Positions 41,365-47,642 of a DNA stretch of 53,877 bases are shown here, piece after piece (position 1 is the first letter of the stretch; each line of letters opens with the position of its first letter). The DNA is from a virus. The stretch lies in IMG/VR virus record IMGVR_UViG_3300046170_000029, positions 1 through 53,877 of that record. The stretch is one strand, 5' to 3'. A program made the translations under genes and the position numbers. The notes under the pieces are model-generated. The model saw only the letters and a program-made list of their open reading frames with translations, was not told where the DNA came from and did not search any database.

Positions 41365-41808
41365 TCAAAACTTCCCTACCCATTTACCTGCTGCCCATGC
41401 TAACAGTCCTGCAAAGAATATAACAACTATAAATGCTATTCCGTAACCTACATATTCCATCAACTCTTGTTGACGCTTCTCTGCCATCTTTTCTTGATAA
41501 CGTCTAGACTTACGAGCTTCAGCTTGAAAAGCTTGCCAATCTTGCCATAATCCGGGTCTGCCTAGATATATCATCATCTTCTTGAGTTCTTCTTCTTTTT
41601 CTTTTATCTGCTCAAGAGCCATGAACTCTTCTAGGTCTGTGCCTCCTACGCCTTTAGCTTTCTTTTTCTTTAGGTTCTTTTCTATTGCTTCTTTAGAGAA
41701 TACGAAATCGCTTATATGTTTTGCACATCCACTCAGTTCTTTACCGTTGGACACGAATTGTTTTATAACACTGAAAGCAGCGTTTGCTGCAGCTAATTCT
41801 GCCAACAT
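41365..41808 (-). CDS. Coiled-coil protein with C-terminal membrane helix
   Basis: 147 residues. It has an N-terminal Ala-rich helix (MLAELAAANAAFSVIKQF), a Lys/Glu-rich coiled coil (about 40-110, including KEKEEELKKMMIYLGRPGLWQDWQAF) and one transmembrane helix near the end (VGYGIAFIVVIFFAGLLAWAAG). This architecture recurs in marine phages beside tail/lysis genes. It might be an internal or membrane-contacting virion protein, or act in lysis. The 80 bp between this gene and the next contain nothing recognisable. Confidence 0.6.
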   Translation of the reverse strand: MLAELAAANAAFSVIKQFVSNGKELSGCAKHISDFVFSKEAIEKNLKKKKAKGVGGTDLEEFMALEQIKEKEEELKKMMIYLGRPGLWQDWQAFQAEARKSRRYQEKMAEKRQQELMEYVGYGIAFIVVIFFAGLLAWAAGKWVGKF

Positions 41809-41811
41809 TGT

Positions 41812-42150
41812 TTAATTCCTTTGTGGTATATAGGATTCTTTTACACGAACAGATACTGTTACTGCACTACCTGCACTTGCTAATCCTCTTAACTTATCTC
41901 CTTTGTATAACCAAAATGGTTCGCTATTTATCTGAAGCATTGAATTACCTAATAGTTCTACTGTCTCAGCTAAAGTGTAGTATGTTGTATTTTGGCTATC
42001 ATACCAATCCAAGCTAAATGTTACATTAGATGAACTAGCATTGCTTATAAAGATGCTGTATACTTCTGCTTCATAGTTGGATGGAACTGTATAGATGTCA
42101 CCATTAGATGTGCCTAGTTCTAATGCTACTGTACGATTTTTTGCTTCCAT
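41812..42150 (-). CDS. Beta-rich structural protein
   Basis: 112 residues, alternating hydrophobic beta pattern (TVALELGTSNGDIYTVPSNYEAEVYSIFISNASSSNVTFSLDWYD as short strands, …AVTVSVRVKESYI). Small beta proteins of this kind accompany virion genes in marine phages. It starts one base after the stop of the 249-aa beta protein, with which it probably functions. No signal peptide. Confidence 0.6.
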   Translation of the reverse strand: MEAKNRTVALELGTSNGDIYTVPSNYEAEVYSIFISNASSSNVTFSLDWYDSQNTTYYTLAETVELLGNSMLQINSEPFWLYKGDKLRGLASAGSAVTVSVRVKESYIPQRN

Positions 42151-42151
42151 C

Positions 42152-42901
42152 TTAGTTCTCTATATAAATAATATCAAAAGTTGTTGAAACTCTTAAATCT
42201 GCATTTGAACTATCTGCTATTGCACGGAACTCAATATCTGTTTTCTCAGCTATTGGTTGTGGGCAAGTAATATCTTGATGATACGAGCCTTCAAATAAAT
42301 CAAACTTCTGTTGAGTACGAAATACACCATTAAGTTCTCTTGTCAACATTCTTATCGTAGCAACTTTATTGTTCTGTACTGTAAATGCTGTTGTATCTAT
42401 CTGAAACAAATATGCTGTATAACCTGCAGGTACAGTCCATAGTGCCATCAAAGTCTGTTGGTCAGCAGATGACAGATACGCATAGGTTGTTCCACCATTT
42501 GCAATTGTGATGTTACCTGCCGATGCTGTACCACTTGCTACAAAAGCACGATATACTCGTAAGAAGCTACCTGTAGTTGTTGCAGTTCCTGATGCGTTAA
42601 GTGTTACCGTTTCAGACAATTCATTGTAACTTGCATCTACACCTTGAATCGTAACTTGTACATTTTCATCTGTAGCACCTGAACTACTAGTTGCTGTCAT
42701 TGTTACAGCACTAGATGGGTAAGCATATATGCCACCTACATCCCAAATAGTTTCTTCTACGTTTTGTATTTCTCCGTTATATCCGAATTTGAATACACGC
42801 TTGTGTCCAGCAACAAGTCCACGTGATACCTGTAAGAAGTAAGGATAATAACCTACACCTCCACCCATTCCCATGAGTTGTGGATAACTTGTAATGCTCA
42901 C
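42152..42901 (-). CDS. Beta-rich virion protein
   Basis: 249 residues: MSITSYPQLMGMGGGVGYYPYFLQVSRGLVAGHKRVFKFG…, then a Thr/Ser-rich beta domain (VTMTATSSSGATDENVQVTIQG…) and a C-terminal beta domain (FRTQQKFDLFEGSYHQDITCPQPIAEKTDIEFRA). The pattern, with QVSRG-x-V-x-GH-x-x-V-x-K-F-G near the start, is known from marine phage structural proteins. It likely sits on the particle surface. Confidence 0.6.
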   Translation of the reverse strand: MSITSYPQLMGMGGGVGYYPYFLQVSRGLVAGHKRVFKFGYNGEIQNVEETIWDVGGIYAYPSSAVTMTATSSSGATDENVQVTIQGVDASYNELSETVTLNASGTATTTGSFLRVYRAFVASGTASAGNITIANGGTTYAYLSSADQQTLMALWTVPAGYTAYLFQIDTTAFTVQNNKVATIRMLTRELNGVFRTQQKFDLFEGSYHQDITCPQPIAEKTDIEFRAIADSSNADLRVSTTFDIIYIEN

Positions 42902-42902
42902 T

Positions 42903-43085
42903 CTATCTTTTCCTTATTGGTTTGCAGTATGCTGTAATCTGTAGATTGGGTCCTTCTTTCTGTGGTATTGAAGGTTGGTCATGTAATCTTTCTGCAAAGT
43001 ACAAGCATCTATCTATATCTTGGAAGGTTTGTGTTTGGTCTACTACTCTTAATCCCATCATAAACACTAACACAAACTCAATCAT
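42903..43085 (-). CDS. Small protein with hydrophobic N-terminus
   Basis: 60 residues: MIEFVLVFMMGLRVVDQTQTFQDIDRCLYFAERL…LQITAYCKPI. The first 12 residues are hydrophobic, like a short signal or anchor, and two Cys (C27, C54) could form a disulfide outside the cytoplasm. A resemblance to the 65-aa protein at 45613-45810 (hydrophobic start, spaced Cys) suggests a common type. It overlaps the Cys-rich gene (ATGATTGA). Confidence 0.55.
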   Translation of the reverse strand: MIEFVLVFMMGLRVVDQTQTFQDIDRCLYFAERLHDQPSIPQKEGPNLQITAYCKPIRKR

Positions 43086-43176
43086 TACCTTTCTCTGCTA
43101 CCTGCTCTTCATGGCATTCACAGTTACATTCTTCGCAGTCACAGTCGTAACATTCACAAGTCTCACATCTATCCAC
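43078..43176 (-). CDS. Cysteine-rich 32-aa miniprotein
   Basis: GTG start at 43176 behind GGAGG with a 5-base gap; this start is chosen over longer in-frame options because of that site. The product (MDRCETCECYDCDCEECNCEC…) has nine Cys in its first 21 residues, in CxxC and CxC pairs, interleaved with Asp/Glu, like a metallothionein or Fe-S/zinc-binding peptide. It is followed by HEEQVAEKGND. It starts inside the end of the preceding basic gene. Small size makes the call moderate, but the ribosome site and composition are strong. Confidence 0.55.
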   Translation of the reverse strand: MDRCETCECYDCDCEECNCECHEEQVAEKGND

Positions 43177-43456
43177 GGTATCCTCCACCCTTGGCTTTAT
43201 ATTGCTTGGCAAGCATTTGGGCTTTTCTTGCAGACCATTGTCCAGCTCCACCACCCTTTGAACCCGACTTGATTTGGCTAAATAGTCGCTTACGCATGGT
43301 TGGTTTAGTATAATTCCCAGCACTGTTTACTGTACTCCCGCCTTTGTTTAACTTGATTTTAGATAAAGCCTTTGCTTGACCTGCATGTGCTTTACTAGCT
43401 TTCTTTAATTTACTTGCTACTTTTTTTATTGTTGCTTTTGCTTTTTTTATTGCCAT
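43169..43456 (-). CDS. Small very basic phage protein
   Basis: 95 residues from ATG 43456 (GAGGATAGGG upstream; an ATG at 43468 is also possible). Lys/Ala-rich helix (AIKKAKATIKKVASKLKKASKAHAG), then NYTKPTMRKRLFSQIKSGSKGG and a C-terminal GQWSARKAQMLAKQYKAKGGGY, a pattern common in short proteins of marine phages. Probably a nucleic-acid-binding or packaged protein. It starts in the end of the 234-aa gene. Confidence 0.65.
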   Translation of the reverse strand: MAIKKAKATIKKVASKLKKASKAHAGQAKALSKIKLNKGGSTVNSAGNYTKPTMRKRLFSQIKSGSKGGGAGQWSARKAQMLAKQYKAKGGGYRG

Positions 43457-44114
43457 CCCTATCCTCATAAAGATTATTAAATGTAGTATATGGGTCTAAG
43501 TAAGACTCATGTGACTCTGCTGAGTGTGTCCACTGTGATGGTGTAAAATCAGGAGCACCTTCACCTGTAACCCATAAAGCAGGGCTTGTGGCTCTTACTC
43601 TGTTATTCGGCAAGGCTACAATGTTACCTGTCCATTTACCTGCATCAATCAAATACATTACGTGTGATTGTTTATGCTGTGCAGGGTCATCTGCTATGTC
43701 ACTGTCAGTATAGTCAACTGTGAACATATACTTAGCTTTGTAGAACTCATTGTCTATCTTACACAGCCACGGACTAGAACTTACTCTATCCATCACTATG
43801 ACACTGTGATTCCTAGACTCACAATCCCATGGTTGACACAAGTGGTCTTCCATTGGCTCTGCCCACTCATCTACAGGTATATCAGCTACAAGTGCTTGTA
43901 TTGGCATCCTAGCCCACATTGCACCACCATGTACATTCTCGTCTTCTGTACAACCTGTGAAGACTACCTGAAAACTTAGTGACCTATCAGGTATCGTATT
44001 AACTGCGAAAGCTAATGCGTGGAGATATTCTCCGTGGTAGTCCAGATGATTACATGTGAACTCCCTACGTACCCAACATTTAAAATGTGGTACGTTACTT
44101 ATCAGATAGGGCAT
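43410..44114 (-). CDS. Conserved marine-phage hypothetical protein
   Basis: 234 residues: YLISNVPHFKCWVRREFTCNHLDYHGEYLHALAFAV…, then SLSFQVVFTG…HGGAMWARMPIQALVAD, QPWDCESRNHSVIVMDR. The Cys/His content and HGGAMWARMPI block recall a family seen repeatedly in marine phage genomes without assigned function. The C-terminus is basic and low complexity (KKSKSNNKKSSK). Its ATG overlaps the stop of the previous small gene (TAATG). Confidence 0.7.
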   Translation of the reverse strand: MPYLISNVPHFKCWVRREFTCNHLDYHGEYLHALAFAVNTIPDRSLSFQVVFTGCTEDENVHGGAMWARMPIQALVADIPVDEWAEPMEDHLCQPWDCESRNHSVIVMDRVSSSPWLCKIDNEFYKAKYMFTVDYTDSDIADDPAQHKQSHVMYLIDAGKWTGNIVALPNNRVRATSPALWVTGEGAPDFTPSQWTHSAESHESYLDPYTTFNNLYEDRDGNKKSKSNNKKSSK

Positions 44115-44242
44115 TACTTCTTTTTAGCTGCTCCACCTTTGGAATACATCTTAGTCTTTTTAGTTGCACCACCTTTAGCCATATACTTAGTCTTCTTCAT
44201 TCCACCTTTAGCCATGTATTTTGTTTTCTTTTTCATAGGCAT
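44114..44242 (-). CDS. 42-aa protein of three KKTK-Y-M-AKGG repeats
   Basis: MPMKKKTKYMAKGG, then MKKTKYMAKGG, then ATKKTKMYSKGG, and a KKK tail: three tandem units of about 11-12 residues, each ending in Lys-Gly-Gly. It is nearly all Lys/Gly/Met/Thr/Tyr/Ala. It fits exactly between two genes (7 bases from one, TAATG overlap with the other). The unit's Gly-Gly ending also appears in several larger proteins of this arm. Function unknown. Confidence 0.6.
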   Translation of the reverse strand: MPMKKKTKYMAKGGMKKTKYMAKGGATKKTKMYSKGGAAKKK

Positions 44243-44248
44243 TGTTTA

Positions 44249-44563
44249 TTATCCTTTTGTTATTTTATTATATGCTTCAGGACTAGCTTTCTTTAATGCA
44301 CGTAATCCCGGGTTATCAGTGACTGAGCCACCTGCTGAGTACATGTGTTTCTTACCACCTGACATACCACCGTATGCCATCTCAGCTTTTTTCTTTTTCA
44401 TTTTTTTCTTAGAGGGTCTAGGTTTAGGTGTAGCTATTATAATTGATACAGAAGAAGGTCCAGTCATTTCTTTGTTCATTGGATTTGCAGGGTCGGCATC
44501 GTGATACTCACCTGTCTTGTCATAGTAATCTGCAAATTGTTTCTTCGTCATTTTACTTTTCAT
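44249..44563 (-). CDS. Small hypothetical protein with Gly-Gly motif
   Basis: 104 residues: TKKQFADYYDKTGEYHDADPANPMNKEM…, a basic linker (PRPSKKKMKKKKAE), then MAYGGMSGGKKHMYSAGG and VTDNPGLRALKKASPEAYNKI. The Met-Tyr-x-x-Gly-Gly motif is shared with the 42-aa repeat protein next to it. Soluble; probably packaged or structural. Confidence 0.6.
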   Translation of the reverse strand: MKSKMTKKQFADYYDKTGEYHDADPANPMNKEMTGPSSVSIIIATPKPRPSKKKMKKKKAEMAYGGMSGGKKHMYSAGGSVTDNPGLRALKKASPEAYNKITKG

Positions 44564-44566
44564 AAT

Positions 44567-45328
44567 CTATTTCCTTTTGTTCTTTCTGTTATCTACAGTT
44601 GATAGTACATACCCACCTTTTCTGTAATCGTTTGTTCCTATACGTCTTTTGTTCTCAACAGCACTACCTACACTTTTAGGTGCACTCTTTGGTTCTGCTA
44701 GTTTAGCTTCTGCTCCTTTTCTAAAATCTGATTTTTCTCTAGCTAATCTATTTCTATTAGCTGTTTCTATTTGATTAGGAGTTGGGTCCTTTACCCAGTT
44801 ATTAATACTATTTTCTTTTCCACCTTTTGTAAGTTTGTTTTGAAACTTAGGATTTTTTATAGTTTCTCCAGTTTGTTTATTAAAGTATTCACCATCAGGC
44901 ACTTTTTTCGGAGGTCGCACACCACGTTCTTGTTTACTTTTTGCTAATGCATCTGCTCTTTCTCTTGCTTTTAATTCAGCAGATTCTTTTTTAGTAGCAG
45001 TTCCCTCTTTTTCTTTTTTTCTTATCATCTCTTTTCTCTCAGCGTGTTTCTTACCACCTACAGTACGAGTGATATCTTGAGGTGTTCCTACATTAATCTT
45101 TTCACCTGTCTTAGTAATACCTGTTCTACCTACAACTACAGGTGTATCTATTTCTCTGTCAGGCATACGTATATCTTTATTCTTAGATAGTTTCAAACCT
45201 TTCTGTGTAGCAGTTTTTGATTTGTTCTTTTTAATAGCTTTATCTTTAGCTATTTTTTTACGTAGCTCTTCAGCATTTTTTTTAGATAGCGTTGCAATAC
45301 TTTTAAAGAATGAAGTTTTACCTGCCAT
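44567..45328 (-). CDS. Lysine-rich hypothetical protein
   Basis: 253 residues, strongly basic throughout with no hydrophobic core regions. It has short repeats of K-K/E-rich helix (EELRKKIAKDKAIKKNKSK, KKHAERKEMIRKKEKEG) and a C-terminus ending YRKGGYVLSTVDNRKNKRK, again with the YxKGG motif. Likely disordered and nucleic-acid associated, perhaps packaged with DNA. No enzymatic motif. Confidence 0.6.
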   Translation of the reverse strand: MAGKTSFFKSIATLSKKNAEELRKKIAKDKAIKKNKSKTATQKGLKLSKNKDIRMPDREIDTPVVVGRTGITKTGEKINVGTPQDITRTVGGKKHAERKEMIRKKEKEGTATKKESAELKARERADALAKSKQERGVRPPKKVPDGEYFNKQTGETIKNPKFQNKLTKGGKENSINNWVKDPTPNQIETANRNRLAREKSDFRKGAEAKLAEPKSAPKSVGSAVENKRRIGTNDYRKGGYVLSTVDNRKNKRK

Positions 45329-45340
45329 TATCTTATCTCC

Positions 45341-45616
45341 TTACCATTTAACTTTATGTGACCAGTACTTCGCTGATAGCTTCGTAGTTGGTTTGCCTTG
45401 AGCATTATGCCTTGCATAGTAACTCTTCTTACGTGCCTTATCTTTAGCTGTTGTAGGATTCTTACCTGCACCTTTAACACCTTGCTGTCCAAAGCGTATT
45501 AGTTTTATAGTGTCACCCTCTTTCGCTAACACGGCATGTGATTTCTTAGGATGCTTAGGAGTACGTTTAGGTTTGTTGTAACCTGCAAATGTTTCTCCTG
45601 ATTTCTCTACAGTCAT
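45341..45616 (-). CDS. Small basic conserved phage protein
   Basis: 91 residues: KKSHAVLAKEGDTIKLIRFGQQGVKG…KARKKSYYARHN…SAKYWSHKVKW. The pattern [KH]-x-V-x-x-K-x-G-D-x-x-K-L-I-R-F-G, K-S-[FY]-x-A-R-H and S-A-x-Y-W-[SC] marks a widespread family of short phage proteins of unknown function. Basic with conserved aromatic residues; probably nucleic-acid or capsid associated. It overlaps the next gene's end by ATGA. Confidence 0.7.
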   Translation of the reverse strand: MTVEKSGETFAGYNKPKRTPKHPKKSHAVLAKEGDTIKLIRFGQQGVKGAGKNPTTAKDKARKKSYYARHNAQGKPTTKLSAKYWSHKVKW

Positions 45617-45810
45617 ACGTCTTGTCCTTTGGTATCACATTTATATCTAACAGCTACATACTCAGGCATCCACTCAGGTAACTCTACAGCTATCTGATAA
45701 GCTCTCTTTACACACTGTGACTCTCTTTGATATGGTCCTTGTGTATCCTGTAGTGTCTGACAGTTCGTTGGGTCTTTCAACATACAAATAAATACAAATG
45801 CTTCAAACAT
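45613..45810 (-). CDS. Small Cys-containing probable exported protein
   Basis: 65 residues: MFEAFVFICMLKDPTNCQTLQDTQGPYQRESQCVKRAYQIA…VRYKCDTKG. It has a hydrophobic N-terminus and four cysteines (9, 17, 33 and near 58), spaced as for disulfides in the periplasm. It is widespread in style among marine phages. It overlaps the next gene's start. Confidence 0.55.
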   Translation of the reverse strand: MFEAFVFICMLKDPTNCQTLQDTQGPYQRESQCVKRAYQIAVELPEWMPEYVAVRYKCDTKGQDV

Positions 45811-46015
45811 CTTTTAACATCCCCTCGTGTCTCATTGCATTCTCTACATGTTTCAATGTATAACGTACACCTGTATCAGCTTCAATGGCGGCACGTACAT
45901 AAAACACGGAACTGTGGGGTATATGTAAGTCTTTTAGCTTATTAGTACGAATAGCATCATAGAATGCTTCTAACATATTCTCTGGTGTATATAGTTTTAC
46001 TGATTTTCGTTTCAT
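45803..46015 (-). CDS. First gene of the late arm, small basic protein
   Basis: 70 residues from ATG 46015 (an in-frame TTG at 46021 is less likely): MKRKSVKLYTPENMLEAFYDAIRTNKLKDLHIPHSSVFYVRAAIEADTG…. Helical, basic, with an HTH-like length and the pattern 'VFYVRAAIEADTGVRYTL-HVENAM', so DNA-binding is possible but not demonstrable. It is the gene closest to the strong late promoter at 46202-46230 and would be transcribed first from it. Confidence 0.55.
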   Translation of the reverse strand: MKRKSVKLYTPENMLEAFYDAIRTNKLKDLHIPHSSVFYVRAAIEADTGVRYTLKHVENAMRHEGMLKDV

Positions 46016-46144
46016 TGTCAAGTCTAATTTTATTTTGTACGAGTATTTATTCTAAAGGGGAATCATTTAAAGTGAATAGTTAAAGTGTATATTTAAATGT
46101 TTATATACTTAAGTGTTTATATAAGTTATATTATAAGTACTATC

Positions 46145-46178
46145 TAAGTGTTTTAGTTTAAGTGTTACAGTTTAAGTG
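46145..46178. repeat. 14-bp tandem repeats (TAAGTGTTwyAGTT)
   Basis: Units TAAGTGTTTTAGTT, TAAGTGTTACAGTT and a partial TAAGTG start at 46145, 46159 and 46173, an exact 14-bp period. Further AAGTG copies lie at 46070, 46083 and 46111. They lie just downstream of the minus-strand promoter, that is, in its 5' leader as repeated CACTTA. They could be operator, antitermination or iteron-type sites. Confidence 0.65.
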
Positions 46179-46201
46179 ACCTCCCAGTCAACTTATATAT
46201 A

Positions 46202-46230
46202 ATTATACTCGATTATGGTGTCCTTGTCAA
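46202..46230 (-). promoter_or_regulatory. Consensus sigma70 promoter for the late (virion) arm
   Basis: On the minus strand, TTGACA (46225-46230), a 17-base spacer and TATAAT (46202-46207): perfect -35, spacing and -10. It points toward the structural arm, about 185 bp upstream of its first gene. The 14-bp repeats lie in the transcribed leader. Confidence 0.8.
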
Positions 46231-46267
46231 GAGTAAATATTTTAAATGCTGTACGATTGTTCATATG

Positions 46268-46287
46268 GTGTGATAAATATGTCACAC
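46268..46287. promoter_or_regulatory. Inverted repeat GTGTGA-N8-TCACAC
   Basis: GTGTGATAAATATGTCACAC, perfect 6-bp arms and an 8-base centre, about 40 bp upstream of the late -35. The half-site resembles CRP/FNR-family sites but the spacing is two bases longer than the CRP consensus. Candidate regulator site. Confidence 0.45.
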
Positions 46288-46502
46288 TATTCATATATAT
46301 GTAGACAGTTACCTCTGTGGTTAACAGTAGAAATACCTAATCTGTGTACTTATGTGTATATACTACGCATACACCCCCCCATGGCACTCGCCCACCCACC
46401 CTCGAATGTGTGAATATGTGTGCATATATGCATGTGTATGCAGGGAAAATGTTCCATTTTATGTGTTATGCCTAGGTAATGCATAAGAAAACCTAGCATT
46501 AT

Positions 46503-46518
46503 CAATGATTTATCATTG
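46503..46518. promoter_or_regulatory. Inverted repeat CAATGAT-TT-ATCATTG
   Basis: Perfect 7-bp arms with a 2-base centre. It is too tight for a stable RNA hairpin loop, so a DNA-binding protein site is more likely. Mid control region. Confidence 0.4.
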
Positions 46519-46734
46519 TATGTAAACTGTTATGCTATCAGTTACCCTTGTTTCATCGTATGTGAACAGTAGAATTACACAAAACAACAAGAATTGTTGA
46601 TGCTGATGCACATAATATACCCCCCATTACGTGTGGGCATTATACGTGTATACATACACATGATATCAGCATGTATAATACACATGAGATATATCACTAT
46701 GTTTGTTCTTGTTTCGTTCTCTATCCTAGTTTAA

Positions 46735-46790
46735 TTAACAATGTTAATGAAATAACCAATTCGTAGCTCCTATTTAGTTAACAATGTTAA
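46735..46790. promoter_or_regulatory. Pair of 13-bp palindromes TTAACAATGTTAA
   Basis: Identical palindromes at 46735-46747 and 46778-46790, centres 43 bp apart, about four helical turns, so on the same DNA face. A degenerate third, TTAAC-N6-GTTAA, is at 46817-46832. The TTAACAAT core recurs in the palindrome over the scaffold promoter at 33102-33118. They lie upstream of the early promoter, as expected for a repressor or activator array. Confidence 0.65.
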
Positions 46791-46852
46791 ATTAAATATC
46801 ATGTAAAAACAATCACTTAACAAATTAGTTAAAATAACTACACTTGACACTA

Positions 46853-46879
46853 TTGACAGATTTTTAATCTGCTTATAAT
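46853..46879 (+). promoter_or_regulatory. Sigma70-type early promoter with internal inverted repeat
   Basis: TTGACA (46853-46858), 15-base spacer, TATAAT (46874-46879); perfect hexamers with short spacing. A perfect inverted repeat CAGATT-TTT-AATCTG (46857-46871) fills the spacer, where a bound protein would block RNAP. It reads into the early gene at 46922. Confidence 0.65.
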
Positions 46880-46921
46880 AATCAAATCACGTTCACATTA
46901 ACAAACATACGGAGAAACGAA

Positions 46922-47296
46922 ATGACACACACAAACAACAACAACCTAGACTGCCCTCAATACTTTGAGTATTGGACTTGTGATGGTATTGCTGAGAATT
47001 TACCATGTGATAACAAGGGTATTGCAGATAAGACTTATGCACACATATGGAACATAATAATTCCTCAAATGGAATTAGACCAAAAGGCATCATTAAAAGA
47101 GATTGGTTATGATAGTTTAAATAACTATTATGAAAATGTAGGTGGTGATGATGGTACACTACGTGAAATGTGTGAAATGCAAAAGTATTGGCATTTATTA
47201 AAAGATGATATGAAAGCCTTTTTAATAGAATTTGCAAGAGCAAAGCAAGATGAAGAAGATGCTTGGCTAAAGGAATTTAACAACTCTAATCTTTAA
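46922..47296 (+). CDS. First early gene, hypothetical protein
   Basis: 124 residues after CGGAGAAACGAA. Asn-rich start (MTHTNNNNLDCPQYFEYWTCDG), two to three Cys near the N-terminus, then acidic helices (MCEMQKYWHLLKDDMKAFLIEFARAKQDEEDAWL). No family recognised. As the first gene after the early promoter it probably acts soon after infection, where host-takeover proteins are typical; that role is inferred only from position. A long hairpin follows its stop by 8 bases. Confidence 0.7.
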   Translation: MTHTNNNNLDCPQYFEYWTCDGIAENLPCDNKGIADKTYAHIWNIIIPQMELDQKASLKEIGYDSLNNYYENVGGDDGTLREMCEMQKYWHLLKDDMKAFLIEFARAKQDEEDAWLKEFNNSNL

Positions 47297-47304
47297 ACCC
47301 TTAT

Positions 47305-47364
47305 GTTATATAATACTTAAATACTTCCATTTATGGGTAAAAAGTATTTAAGTATATATATAAC
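47305..47364 (+). ncRNA. Intergenic hairpin A (shared 15-nt loop)
   Basis: Stem 14 bp (47313-47326 with 47342-47355) extended by 8 bp (47305-47312 with 47357-47364, one bulged A). The loop 47327-47341 is CCATTTATGGGTAAA. The same loop occurs in hairpin B at 48385-48399, while the stems differ and are each fully complementary. It sits between two early genes, with no U-run after it. Candidate structured RNA element or DNA cruciform. Confidence 0.75.
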
Positions 47365-47386
47365 TAACAACATAGGAATTGACACA

Positions 47387-47638
47387 ATGAGACTTCGATA
47401 CGAAAGAAAACAAATCATGCTTAAGAAAGCATCTAACTATTCAGCAATCAGCTTCATGGCTTACTTATGTGCTATAATAGTACCACTATTTGCAGGTACT
47501 GCTATTGACATTATCCTTGATAATGATGAAGTGCTAGTGAATGTATGTACATTGACATTCCTAGGTTTTGGAATGTTGGGTATTGTGACAATGGCATTGT
47601 CATTTATTTACACAGAAAAAGCTTACGAAAGGAATTAA
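47387..47638 (+). CDS. Small membrane protein (two helices)
   Basis: 83 residues from ATG 47387, preceded by AGGAA with 8-base spacing. An in-frame ATG at 47333 lies in the hairpin loop without a ribosome site and is rejected. Basic N-terminus (MRLRYERKQIMLKK), then two hydrophobic helices (AISFMAYLCAIIVPLFAGTA; VCTLTFLGFGMLGIVTMALS) joined by an acidic loop. A small inner-membrane protein expressed early; possibly superinfection exclusion or membrane remodelling, by analogy only. Confidence 0.65.
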   Translation: MRLRYERKQIMLKKASNYSAISFMAYLCAIIVPLFAGTAIDIILDNDEVLVNVCTLTFLGFGMLGIVTMALSFIYTEKAYERN

Positions 47639-47642
47639 TCAC

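Larger units (their letters stand above)
46016..46921. other. Non-coding control region between divergent arms (about 0.9 kb)
   Basis: No gene is supported here. It is AT-rich and holds a consensus promoter for the minus arm (46202-46230), one for the plus arm (46853-46879), AAGTG direct repeats, and several inverted repeats listed separately. There is also a two-part repeat: CAGTTACC (46306-46313, 46539-46546), each followed after 9-18 bases by AACAGTAGAA (46323-46332, 46565-46574). A C8 tract lies at about 46372-46380, and the 12-bp palindrome TGCATATATGCA is near 46422. It may also hold the replication origin; that is inference. Confidence 0.7.

Noticed and set aside
46145-46178. CRISPR-like array
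   Set aside because: The units are contiguous 14-bp tandem repeats without spacers and no cas genes; the Cas4-like nuclease is a common phage exonuclease type.
47333-47386. ATG in hairpin A loop as start of the 83-aa membrane protein (adds 18 residues)
   Set aside because: No ribosome site before it, the same ATG in hairpin B gives only MGKK then stop, and ATG 47387 has AGGAA at good distance.
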